Source: an uncultured Sutterella sp. (GTDB lineage Bacteria > Pseudomonadota > Gammaproteobacteria > Burkholderiales > Burkholderiaceae_F). From it: 64,000 nucleotides of DNA. Both the position numbers and the translations under genes were made by a program. A model generated the notes under the pieces. That model did no database searches, was not told the origin of the DNA, and was given only the letters and a program-made list of their open reading frames with translations. Location of the stretch: NCBI GenBank assembly GCA_905194315.1, contig CAJJRX010000001.1:1-64000 (forward strand), in the 5' to 3' direction. Positions 57,103 to 64,000 of this stretch are shown here, in pieces (positions within the stretch are counted from its first letter, which is position 1; every line of letters begins with the position of its first letter).

Positions 57103-58008
57103 ATGAGTTCCCCAAATGAGAAATTGATTTCAGATTCATTATTTCAGGTTAGCGGCCTGCCTGCACAGGAGTGTCCGGCCGGTTCCCTGTATGTTGTAGG
57201 TCTGCCGATCGGTAATCAGGCAGACATTACTTTACGTGCTCTTTGGATTTTAAGCAAAGTTGATGCCATAGCCGCGGAAGATACGCGGGAAACTAAGAAA
57301 TTACTTGAAAAATTCGGCCTTAATGCCAAACTGTTTTCTGTCAGAGAGCATAACGAGCATTTTGGAGCAGAAGCTATTATTTCTCAACTCTCACAGGGCT
57401 GTCGAGTGGCTTTAGTGACAGATGCGGGAACGCCGTCAGTGTCTGATCCTGGTGCCAAGGTGGCAAAACTTGTGGCAGGTGCGGGCTACCGGGTGATTCC
57501 GGTTCCGGGCGCCTCGGCCGTTGTCACCGCGCTTTCCGCTGCGGGGCTTGAAGGAAACTGCTTTACTTTTGTCGGTTTTGTGCCGCCGCAAAAGAGCGCC
57601 CGGGGTAAAGCGCTGGAATACTGGCTCGGCCGGGATGAGGCTTTTGTTCTTTATGAGGCACCGCATCGCATCCAGGAACTGCTCCTTGACCTGGCCGGGC
57701 TGATTCAGCCTTCGCGTGAGGTCGTCGTCGCCCGTGAGCTGACCAAGAAGTTTGAAGAATTTGTCCGTCTGCAAGGAGATACGCTCAAGGCGTGGGCAGA
57801 GACGATGACGCCGAGAGGAGAGTATGTGATTCTGGTCGGTTCCAATGCCCGGAGCGGCAGTGAACTGGCGCTCTCCGAAGAACAGAAAGCCTGGCTCACG
57901 GCAATGCAACCGCTTCTGCCGGCTTCAAAACTGGCTGCTGCAGCGGCCAAAGTCACAGGGCTTGCCCGCAGTGATATCTACAACTGGCTGATGGCACAGC
58001 AGGACTGA
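57103..58008 (+). CDS. rsmI: 16S rRNA (cytidine-1402-2'-O)-methyltransferase
   Basis: A 301-residue SAM methyltransferase of the tetrapyrrole-methylase fold. SLYVVGLPIGNQADITLRAL, AEDTRETKKLLEKFG and ALVTDAGTPSVSDPG match RsmI, which 2'-O-methylates C1402 of 16S rRNA. The ATG at 57103 has AAGGA upstream, which lies inside the divergent lpoA-like coding region. The C-terminal domain (about 235-301) is present. It ends at a terminator that includes a parS site. Confidence 0.95.
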   Translation: MSSPNEKLISDSLFQVSGLPAQECPAGSLYVVGLPIGNQADITLRALWILSKVDAIAAEDTRETKKLLEKFGLNAKLFSVREHNEHFGAEAIISQLSQGCRVALVTDAGTPSVSDPGAKVAKLVAGAGYRVIPVPGASAVVTALSAAGLEGNCFTFVGFVPPQKSARGKALEYWLGRDEAFVLYEAPHRIQELLLDLAGLIQPSREVVVARELTKKFEEFVRLQGDTLKAWAETMTPRGEYVILVGSNARSGSELALSEEQKAWLTAMQPLLPASKLAAAAAKVTGLARSDIYNWLMAQQD

Positions 58009-58035
58009 CGTCCCTCGCCGTACCCTGTTTCAGAG

Positions 58036-58067
58036 AGCCATTGTTTCACGTGAAACAATGGCTTTTT
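58036..58067 (+). terminator. Terminator of rsmI formed by a perfect palindrome around parS
   Basis: A perfect 28-base palindrome (58036-58063) extends the parS core by six bases on each side (AGCCAT/ATGGCT) and is followed directly by T63-T67. The RNA would fold into a long stem ending in U residues, so it can stop rsmI transcription. Confidence 0.65.
58042..58057. promoter_or_regulatory. parS site 1 (ParB binding)
   Basis: The sequence TGTTTCACGTGAAACA is a perfect match to the universal bacterial parS, the centromere-like site bound by ParB. It is the core of the longer palindrome above. parS sites usually lie within the origin-proximal part of the chromosome. Confidence 0.95.
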
Positions 58068-58086
58068 AATTTGCTGCTTGAGCTGA

Positions 58087-58102
58087 TGTTTCACGTGAAA
58101 CA
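58087..58102. promoter_or_regulatory. parS site 2 (ParB binding)
   Basis: A second perfect TGTTTCACGTGAAACA, 45 bases from the first. Unlike the first, its flanks match only by one extra base (T/A pairs aside), and no T tract follows. Both lie between rsmI and the convergent CBS gene. Confidence 0.95.
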
Positions 58103-58125
58103 ATGCCATACGAGAGCAGCAGGCA

Positions 58126-58153
58126 TAAAAAATCCCCGTACGATGACGGGGAT
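58126..58153 (-). terminator. Terminator of the CBS gene
   Basis: Eight-base arms ATCCCCGT/ACGGGGAT (58132-58139, 58146-58153), loop of 6. Read on the minus strand the stem is followed directly by a T run (complement of A 58127-58132). Confidence 0.88.
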
Positions 58154-58173
58154 CTGATCTGCGTTCAGCGGTT

Positions 58174-58632
58174 TTATTCGGAACGCAGGGCAACCTCCCG
58201 GGCTTTCGAGGAGTGGATATTGCGAACAAGGCCATCAAGCAGCGAAGAGAGTTCCTCAACCAGATTGGAGTTGGAAATCACGCCGACGAGTTTATTTTCT
58301 TCGTCAACGATGGGCAGACGGCGGATACCGAACTCGCGCATGCGAGCCAGCGCGACAACCATTGATTCATTGACTTTTGCGGTCACGACAGGGGTTGTCA
58401 TGATGTCGGCGACCGTGACCTCGTTCGGATTGAGGTTACGGGCGACCACTTCAATCGCAATATCACGATCCGTAATCATCCCAACAGGGGTTTGCGACTC
58501 ATCCGTCACGACAAGACTGCCCACATGTTCAGTGCGCATCTGAATAGCGCAGTCGGTAATGGTTTTGTCGCCGGTGGTGGTTGCAACATCATGTACAGCC
58601 ATATCGATGACTTTCATGGAGCGTGTACGCAT
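58174..58632 (-). CDS. CBS-domain-pair protein
   Basis: A 152-residue protein made of two CBS domains (about 5-62 and 75-130), with the typical segment GMITDRDIAIEVVARNLNP and second-domain MREFGIRRLPIVDEENKLVGVIS. Stand-alone CBS pairs bind adenosyl ligands and regulate partners; the partner is unknown. The start at 58632 has AAAGGA 5 bases upstream. It is expressed alone between divergent and convergent neighbours and beside the parS pair. Confidence 0.88.
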   Translation of the reverse strand: MRTRSMKVIDMAVHDVATTTGDKTITDCAIQMRTEHVGSLVVTDESQTPVGMITDRDIAIEVVARNLNPNEVTVADIMTTPVVTAKVNESMVVALARMREFGIRRLPIVDEENKLVGVISNSNLVEELSSLLDGLVRNIHSSKAREVALRSE

Positions 58633-58786
58633 GGTTTTCCTTTCAAACAAAGTTTGTTAGCAACAAACAGATCAGTTTAAAACCGGTAAAAGGTGCGCCC
58701 GCAGAGAGGGCGCCGGCTATCTGTAGACTAGCAAAAAACCTTGATGCCTGCTGATACAGGAGGCATTAAGAATGTGCCGGTTCGTG

Positions 58787-59692
58787 TTAATCCTCACTCT
58801 CTGGGGTGTCTGCTGAAAAAAGCAGATGCTCAAAGGTGGTGAAGTCATAGAGATGCTTATCCATCAGGTGGGAGGGCGCCACACGCTGCATACTCATAAA
58901 CAGGTTGTAGATACGTCCCGGGAACTCACGATCCCATTCCTGAATAAGCGCTTTGATCTCTTTACGTTTGAGATTTTCACCCTTGCCGCAGATACCCTTG
59001 GCCGTAGTGGGGTAGCCCCGGATTTTTGAGAGTTTCTCGGTTTCATACTCACGCACATAGGCAAGCGGACGGATCACTGTGTTGCGGCCGTCGTCACTGC
59101 GCAGAATGGGCGGCATACCTTTCATTCTTCCGCCATAGAAGAGGTTCAGCAGAAGGGTGCCGACAATGTCATCCATGTGGTGTCCGAGCGCGATTTTCGT
59201 GCAGCCGTGCTCACGGGCAACACGGTACAGGATGCCGCGGCGCAGGCGGGCACAGAGCGAGCAGATGTTTTTCCCGTCCGGAATGACACGTTCGACGATT
59301 TTGAATGTGTCCTGATCCTCAATATGCCAGGGCACACCGGTGCCGGCAAGGTAGGCAGCCAGCGTTTCCCGGGGGAAGTCCGGAATGTGCTGGTCAATGT
59401 TGACAGCAAGAAGTTCAAAACGGATGGGGGCGCGCTGCTGAAGGGTTTTCAGCGTATCGAGCAGCACAAAGCTGTCCTTGCCGCCGCTCATGGCAACGAG
59501 AACCTTGTCGCCGTCCTCAATCATGTTGAAGTCAGTGATGGCCTGAGCCGTCAGACGGACGACACGCTTTTCAAGTTTTTTAACGGAGACGCTTTTCTTG
59601 GGTTTCTTTTCAGAGTCCTCCGGTACAACGGCGGCTTCAGGAACAGGAATATTGAGCGCTTCGCTGGAAACGACAGGAATATTGATAGTCAT
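58787..59692 (-). CDS. ttcA: tRNA-cytidine(32) 2-sulfurtransferase
   Basis: A 301-residue PP-loop enzyme that thiolates C32 of certain tRNAs using an iron-sulfur cluster. The PP-loop SGGKDS is at 69-74. The cluster cysteines C144 and C147 (ICSLC) and C235 (GICGKGEN) are all present. The N-terminal ~35 residues are an unconserved, Pro/Lys-rich extension. It is downstream of folB after 15 bases. Confidence 0.94.
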   Translation of the reverse strand: MTINIPVVSSEALNIPVPEAAVVPEDSEKKPKKSVSVKKLEKRVVRLTAQAITDFNMIEDGDKVLVAMSGGKDSFVLLDTLKTLQQRAPIRFELLAVNIDQHIPDFPRETLAAYLAGTGVPWHIEDQDTFKIVERVIPDGKNICSLCARLRRGILYRVAREHGCTKIALGHHMDDIVGTLLLNLFYGGRMKGMPPILRSDDGRNTVIRPLAYVREYETEKLSKIRGYPTTAKGICGKGENLKRKEIKALIQEWDREFPGRIYNLFMSMQRVAPSHLMDKHLYDFTTFEHLLFSADTPESED

Positions 59693-59707
59693 GGGGTAAA
59701 CCGTGGA

Positions 59708-60118
59708 TTAAGAAAGTTGATTGAAAGCCTTGCCCTGACGCCATACCTCCACGCCAACTCCGCGAGCCTGCCGGTATGCCTGAGGCTTTTCTGTACTCAG
59801 ATGCAGCATAACGATCTGGGGGAGCTGAACAATGGCGTCGGCAATGCTGTCGACCAGGGTTTCCTGAAGCCCAGTATGTCCGGATAGAGCTTCAGAACGG
59901 ATAATTTCAATGATCGAAGTGTAATCTAATACATCTTCCAGCTGGTCGTCGGGACTGCTTGCCGATTGATTGAGCAGCCAGACCTCGCAGTTGAAGATGA
60001 CCGGCTGGCGCTGCTGATGCTCTTCGTCATAAACGCCGATAGAGCAGTCGAGGGAAAGATCGCGGATGAATATCTTTTTGCATTGCGTTCTCAGACGCCA
60101 CAGAAGAGTATCTGTCAT
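59708..60118 (-). CDS. folB: Dihydroneopterin aldolase
   Basis: A 136-residue enzyme of folate synthesis that cleaves dihydroneopterin. IFIRDLSLDCSIGVYDEEHQQRQPV is family-typical (only part quoted here: SIGVYDEEHQQRQPV). DYTSIIEII and a closing TEKPQAY carry the substrate Glu and catalytic Lys. Probably co-transcribed with ttcA. Confidence 0.9.
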   Translation of the reverse strand: MTDTLLWRLRTQCKKIFIRDLSLDCSIGVYDEEHQQRQPVIFNCEVWLLNQSASSPDDQLEDVLDYTSIIEIIRSEALSGHTGLQETLVDSIADAIVQLPQIVMLHLSTEKPQAYRQARGVGVEVWRQGKAFNQLS

Positions 60119-60207
60119 GACATTTTTCTCAATGTTGTTAATGCGCTAAAGTATCATAGATATCTTTGAACAGCCGGGTGGCCATCAGAACAGGGAGAAG
60201 TCAGACA

Positions 60208-60399
60208 ATGCGCTGGTTTTTGAGTATTTTTGTATTGCTCATTGTCGTGTTGAGCTTTATTCCCACTCTGCGTAAATGGGGGCTCGGCAGACTTCCGGGC
60301 GACATTCATTTCCGTGTGATGGGCAGAGATATTGAGATCCCTCTTATGAGCACGATTCTTCTTGCCGCTGTTGTGATGCTGATCGGCCGTTTCATCTGA
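60208..60399 (+). CDS. DUF2905-family small membrane protein
   Basis: A 63-residue protein with two membrane helices (about 3-19 and 45-62) joined by [20 protein letters not shown], the DUF2905 signature. Its function is unknown. The ATG at 60208 has GGGAGAAG upstream and starts at the family's normal N-terminus; a longer in-frame reading to 60166 adds unconserved residues. The 3' end overlaps convergent cca by 8 bases. Confidence 0.85.
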   Translation: MRWFLSIFVLLIVVLSFIPTLRKWGLGRLPGDIHFRVMGRDIEIPLMSTILLAAVVMLIGRFI

Positions 60400-61498
60400 G
60401 CTCTTTCAGGGCCTGCCTGAGTCTGAGCCCCCGTGCCTCGAGAATTGCACCGGGAATGAGCCGGGGACTGGTTTGTGCAGCGGCAATGCTCCCGGCATCA
60501 ACATCGCACCAGGCGGAGAAGAGTGCCGGAATATGCTCCCACAGTTTCTCCCCGGTGACGAACAGCATCAGCCTGACAGCAGCCAGAAAACGTTCCGGGC
60601 GCCGTAATGCATCACTGCGGACAAAAAGATTCTCCAGTGAAGCCATATCCTCCAGAGAGATCCGCATTCGCGAGATCTCGTGAAAGAGTACTGCAAATTT
60701 TGTGCAGGCTGCGGGAGCCCGAAGTGCATTCAGACGGTTTTCAACGCCGGTGGCATCCGTAAAGTCCATCATCAGCAGGGCGATACGCGCCTCAAGATCC
60801 AGTCTCTCGAAGCCGTCTTTTTCCATGAGCCGGCAGGTTTCCGAAGCAGGTCCCTGAGCAGCCTCCGGGAAGAGTTTCTGCCACAGTCCGCACACCCGCA
60901 GAATGCTGATCATCCTGAGGGGTGCCTCAGCAAGAAATCCTTTTGAGAGTTCGGCCCAGATTCTTTCCGGCACCAGAGCATCCGCCTCCCCGCTTTCCAC
61001 CATTCCTCGCAGAAGCGCTGCCGTTTCGGGTGCGAGAGAAAACGATGAAAACCGGGCGGCAAACCGTGCAACACGCAGAATGCGCACAGGATCTTCGCTG
61101 AAAGCCGGACTGACGTGGCGCAGAATCTGTTTTTCCAGATCCTGCTGTCCGCCGTAGGGATCGATCAGCGTTCCGTCATCGGCCTGAGCGATGGCATTAA
61201 TGGTGAGATCGCGGCGCAGCAGATCCTCTTCAAGGGTCACTGATGGTGAGGTGTAAAACGCAAACCCGTGATAACCGTGACCGGTTTTACGTTCGGTACG
61301 GGCCAGAGCATATTCCTCATGGGTGGCCGGATGAAGAAAGACCGGAAAGTCTTTTCCGACAGGTATAAAACCTTTCGACATCATCTCTTCAGGTGTGGCA
61401 CCCACAACGACCCAGTCCCGGTCTCCGGGAGTGACAGGGTACCCGGCTTTTTTCAGCAGTGAATCCCGGACATAGCCGCCAACGAGGTAGGTTTTCAT
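60392..61498 (-). CDS. cca: CCA-adding tRNA nucleotidyltransferase
   Basis: A 368-residue class II nucleotidyltransferase that adds or repairs the 3' CCA of tRNAs. [15 protein letters not shown], the metal-binding DRD in GDRDWVVVG (about 25-33), [10 protein letters not shown] and the base-selecting segment [16 protein letters not shown] are present. The C-terminal HD phosphohydrolase domain of E. coli Cca is absent, as in other shorter forms. Confidence 0.93.
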   Translation of the reverse strand: MKTYLVGGYVRDSLLKKAGYPVTPGDRDWVVVGATPEEMMSKGFIPVGKDFPVFLHPATHEEYALARTERKTGHGYHGFAFYTSPSVTLEEDLLRRDLTINAIAQADDGTLIDPYGGQQDLEKQILRHVSPAFSEDPVRILRVARFAARFSSFSLAPETAALLRGMVESGEADALVPERIWAELSKGFLAEAPLRMISILRVCGLWQKLFPEAAQGPASETCRLMEKDGFERLDLEARIALLMMDFTDATGVENRLNALRAPAACTKFAVLFHEISRMRISLEDMASLENLFVRSDALRRPERFLAAVRLMLFVTGEKLWEHIPALFSAWCDVDAGSIAAAQTSPRLIPGAILEARGLRLRQALKELR

Positions 61499-61515
61499 AT
61501 GAGATTCTCCGGCTC

Positions 61516-63621
61516 TCAGGGCAGATCAGTCCTGAGTTCACTGTTCGGCACAATCTGATCGATCATCTGAGTGAAGTTGTTTTTACTGTGTCCGTCAAGA
61601 AGGCTGTAGGTATGGGTGTTTGCCATCACATTCTTCACGTAGTCGCGCGTTTCATTGAAAGGAATGTTCTCAATGAAAATGGCGCTTTCAGTTGTCGCTG
61701 AAAGCATGGAACGCCATTTGCGGGCGCGACCCGGACCGGCGTTATAGGCGGCGGTTGCCAGAACATAGCTGTCAGCGAGATCGGATTTGAGCATGTTCAG
61801 GAATGCGCTGCCGAGCAGAACATTGGTGTCGAGGTCGTGCAGATCACTCAGAGACACCCCCTGCAGATTGAGCTTTTTCACAAGCCAGCGTGCCGTTCTG
61901 GGCATGATCTGCATCAGGCCCTGGGCACCGGCACCAGAGGTCACGCTTGGCATAAAGCGTGACTCCTGGCGGATGACGCCATATACCCAGGCCAGAGGTG
62001 TCCCCTGTGCCTCGGCAATCGGTTCGAACTGCTCTCGATGGGGCATCGGGAAGAGCTGATCACGGGTCTGCTCAGCTGCATTGACACGCTGAGCGGTATT
62101 GATCATACGGTGCAAAAGCGCTTTTGATTTGCCGTACTCAGCGAGCGAGGAAAATTCTGCTGAACTCAGATTGCGCATTGCCCAGTTCCATTCGCGATGT
62201 CCCATAAAGTACATCTCCAGGCGGTAGAAGGTTTGCGCTCTGATGATGGAGGGATCTTTGCTCCAGCGGTTCTGTGCAGCGGTATCATCCACAGCCGGCC
62301 CCTGTGCGGCCGGCAGGTAGTAGGCGAGATTGAGCATATCGGAGGACAGTTTTCCGTAGAACGAATAACTGCCGGCGAGTTTCTCATAAATCCCCCGGGC
62401 CTTTTCGTCCTTCTTGAGTGCACTCAGTGCACGGGCGCGCCAGTACTGCCAGGCCTCCTCATTTTTGAGCCCGGCAGGCAGCGAACGGGTCAGGCGTTCA
62501 ACGCCCTCCCAGTCACCGGCCCACAAAGCGGCGCGGATTGCCCATTCCAGCTTGTTTTCAGGCTGAACCAGCCACTTCACCTCATCAATACTGCCGTTGA
62601 TCTGACGGTACCAGCCGTTCGCACCGCTCAGAAGATCGGTAGCACCGTGGTATCCGATTATTGCCCAGACCATATTGCGCTCGTCCCCGGGGAGACGATC
62701 ATTGACCGGCAGGATGATCTCAGCGCTGTGTGAGGCGCTGATAGGCGCCATACGCAGAGCAAAAAGCAGAGAGAGCTTCGGATTTTTAGCGAGCTTTTTC
62801 TCATTCTTTTTAAGCCAGCGTCCCGGGTTGGAGAGCATGGCGGAGATGTCTTTTGCGGATGCGGGCAATGCGCCGGCATTCATGTGTCTGACGAGCTCTC
62901 TCGCGTCTGTCCAGCGCTGTTTCTGCATAGTGAGCAGAAGTTCGATCCAGTCCCAGTTTTTGACTGACGGTGCAATGGAGGCACTGAGCTTGTCAAGAAA
63001 CTCTCCGCGGTAGGTTGTGTCCCGGAAAAAGGTGATGCGGTCCTGAAGGTTTGCTCTGCCGGCGTTGAAATAGAGGTGAGCGGCTTCAATAGGAGACTCA
63101 CCTTTGTTCCACTGCAGCTGTTCGTAGAGCCTGTTGAATCTGTCTTTTGTCAGCTCGGAGGCGGCGATCAGAAGGTAGTCTGAGAGGGCACGCTCGGCAA
63201 GATACTCCCCTTTGTGCGCTTTGATAAAAGCCTCATAGCGGTCGGCAAGGACCGGACTGGCTTTGTCTTTTCGCAGTTCGGCATTGAGTTCCGAGAGAAC
63301 AAGGTAGTCATAGAGCGGGTAGCCTTCAAGCAGGGACATCTGCTTTTGTACCTGATCCCACCGGGAGCGCTGTGCGTTTTTCCAGGCTTCGAGAAACAGT
63401 TCGTCCTCAGCACTTCTGACCGGCGGAAGGAGGGCACGAGCCAGAATATCATCGTCATTACTGTTTTTAACGACGTTCACCTGAAGGGTGTTGGGACGTT
63501 GTTCAGCTGACTCGGTTGCCTCGGAGGCATTGACAGCGCAGCCACCGGTGCTGAGCAGAATCGAGCTCAGGCTGAGGGTGAGAGCACAGTAACGCAACGG
63601 GCGGCGAAAGGAAAAAGTCAT
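61516..63621 (-). CDS. slt: Soluble lytic murein transglycosylase
   Basis: A 701-residue periplasmic enzyme. The signal ends near C28 in ILLSTGGC, a weak lipobox, so it may be a lipoprotein. The long helical superhelix (about 60-520) is followed by a Slt domain with catalytic E553 in [10 protein letters not shown], then [10 protein letters not shown] and AAYNAGPGR. It cleaves glycan strands to give anhydro-muropeptides, which AmpG imports. The ATG at 63621 has GAGG 10 bases upstream; a TTG 9 bases earlier is less likely. Confidence 0.92.
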   Translation of the reverse strand: MTFSFRRPLRYCALTLSLSSILLSTGGCAVNASEATESAEQRPNTLQVNVVKNSNDDDILARALLPPVRSAEDELFLEAWKNAQRSRWDQVQKQMSLLEGYPLYDYLVLSELNAELRKDKASPVLADRYEAFIKAHKGEYLAERALSDYLLIAASELTKDRFNRLYEQLQWNKGESPIEAAHLYFNAGRANLQDRITFFRDTTYRGEFLDKLSASIAPSVKNWDWIELLLTMQKQRWTDARELVRHMNAGALPASAKDISAMLSNPGRWLKKNEKKLAKNPKLSLLFALRMAPISASHSAEIILPVNDRLPGDERNMVWAIIGYHGATDLLSGANGWYRQINGSIDEVKWLVQPENKLEWAIRAALWAGDWEGVERLTRSLPAGLKNEEAWQYWRARALSALKKDEKARGIYEKLAGSYSFYGKLSSDMLNLAYYLPAAQGPAVDDTAAQNRWSKDPSIIRAQTFYRLEMYFMGHREWNWAMRNLSSAEFSSLAEYGKSKALLHRMINTAQRVNAAEQTRDQLFPMPHREQFEPIAEAQGTPLAWVYGVIRQESRFMPSVTSGAGAQGLMQIMPRTARWLVKKLNLQGVSLSDLHDLDTNVLLGSAFLNMLKSDLADSYVLATAAYNAGPGRARKWRSMLSATTESAIFIENIPFNETRDYVKNVMANTHTYSLLDGHSKNNFTQMIDQIVPNSELRTDLP

Positions 63622-63754
63622 AGCGGACAAACCTCGTGAATACCTCTGAATGTTGACTAAAAATTCTAATCCCTCATCTGTTCAAGAGTGGCTATTTGCG
63701 GGACAATAGCTAAACAGAATTTTGAAAAAATCCCGATAAGACCAAGGAAGAGAA

Positions 63755-64000
63755 ATGCAGAGTGCAGAAAAAAAAGAGTGGCGGAAACGTTGCCGGGAAC
63801 GCCGACTCGCACTTTCCCTCCTAAGGGGACAGACAGAAAATCTCCTGGCAAGACTGCTCACATTGCTGACCGAAATTAATCCCCGGTCGCTGGGTGTTTA
63901 CATGGCCCTCAAGGGTGAACTCGATCTGGCGGAACCTCTGATGGAGTGGTCAATGCACCGCGGTGTGCAGTTGTGCCTGCCTTTTGTGTACAAAGACACG
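63755..64000 (+). CDS. 5-formyltetrahydrofolate cyclo-ligase (5' part)
   Basis: The first 82 codons of a gene cut by the window edge. An N-terminal basic helix (KKEWRKRCRERRLAL), then LGVYMALKGELDLAEPL and GVQLCLPFVYKDT, match 5-FTHF cyclo-ligase (FAU1/YgfA), which converts 5-formyl-THF to methenyl-THF. AAGGAAGAG precedes the ATG. It is divergent from slt, a usual neighbour pair in betaproteobacteria. Confidence 0.85.
   Translation, partial: MQSAEKKEWRKRCRERRLALSLLRGQTENLLARLLTLLTEINPRSLGVYMALKGELDLAEPLMEWSMHRGVQLCLPFVYKDT

Overview
The window is 64 kb of a Gram-negative chromosome at moderate GC. It is dense with housekeeping genes. Gene content and order fit a betaproteobacterium of the Burkholderiales: mreBCD-mrdA-rodA-rlpA, gatCAB, birA-coaX-SPOR, def/fmt/rsmB/DUF4390/ntrY/ntrX/trkA, a DUF1840 gene, and lpoA-like back to back with rsmI. 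A candidate periplasmic urocanate reductase, a MenA-type prenyltransferase and the [FeFe]-hydrogenase maturases HydE and HydF suggest an anaerobic, gut-type lineage such as Sutterellaceae. That family-level placement is inference. I see no rRNA, tRNA, IS element, prophage or CRISPR array.

Layout. 1-1025 is AT-rich and noncoding. It leads into a secreted flavin reductase (urdA candidate) followed by a TetR regulator. 3.5-4.7 kb: menA and ybeD on the minus strand. 4.9-7.2 kb: birA, coaX and a SPOR-like gene on plus. 7.2-9.2 kb: M20 peptidase, an unknown 71-residue gene and a HIT gene, minus and tightly coupled. 9.2-15.8 kb: the rod-shape/elongasome block on minus (mreB, mreC, mreD, mrdA, rodA, rlpA). 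16-19.4 kb: gatCAB on plus, with a strongly structured gatC-gatA spacer. 19.4-24.4 kb: pyrE, xthA, rsuA, ampG, a UPF0149 gene and a DUF1840 gene. 24.4-35 kb: the minus-strand block def ... fmt-rsmB-DUF4390-ntrY-ntrX-trkA-trkH, interrupted by an opposing alpha/beta hydrolase. 35.4-39.4 kb: topB and a CNNM/CBS membrane protein. 39.7-43.7 kb: an amino-acid ABC binding protein with two permeases but no ATPase, then a DUF1857 gene. 43.8-47.8 kb: tex and prfC. 47.9-51.8 kb: hydE, hydF and a HemN-like radical SAM gene. 51.9-57.1 kb: fadD-type ligase, uup and lpoA-like. 57.1-64 kb: rsmI, two parS sites, a CBS protein, ttcA, folB, a DUF2905 gene, cca, slt and the start of a 5-formyltetrahydrofolate cyclo-ligase gene.

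Functional threads. Cell-wall growth and recycling recur: MreBCD, PBP2, RodA, RlpA, AmpG, LpoA-like and Slt. Translation fidelity and formyl-Met metabolism recur too: GatCAB, Def, Fmt, RsmB, RsmI, RsuA, TtcA, RF3, Cca and the folate genes. The most notable items are the urocanate-reductase signature in the first gene, two perfect parS sites (one inside a terminator-like palindrome), hydEF without hydG or a hydrogenase gene nearby, three back-to-back hairpins between gatC and gatA, and a terminator lying inside an opposing coding sequence.
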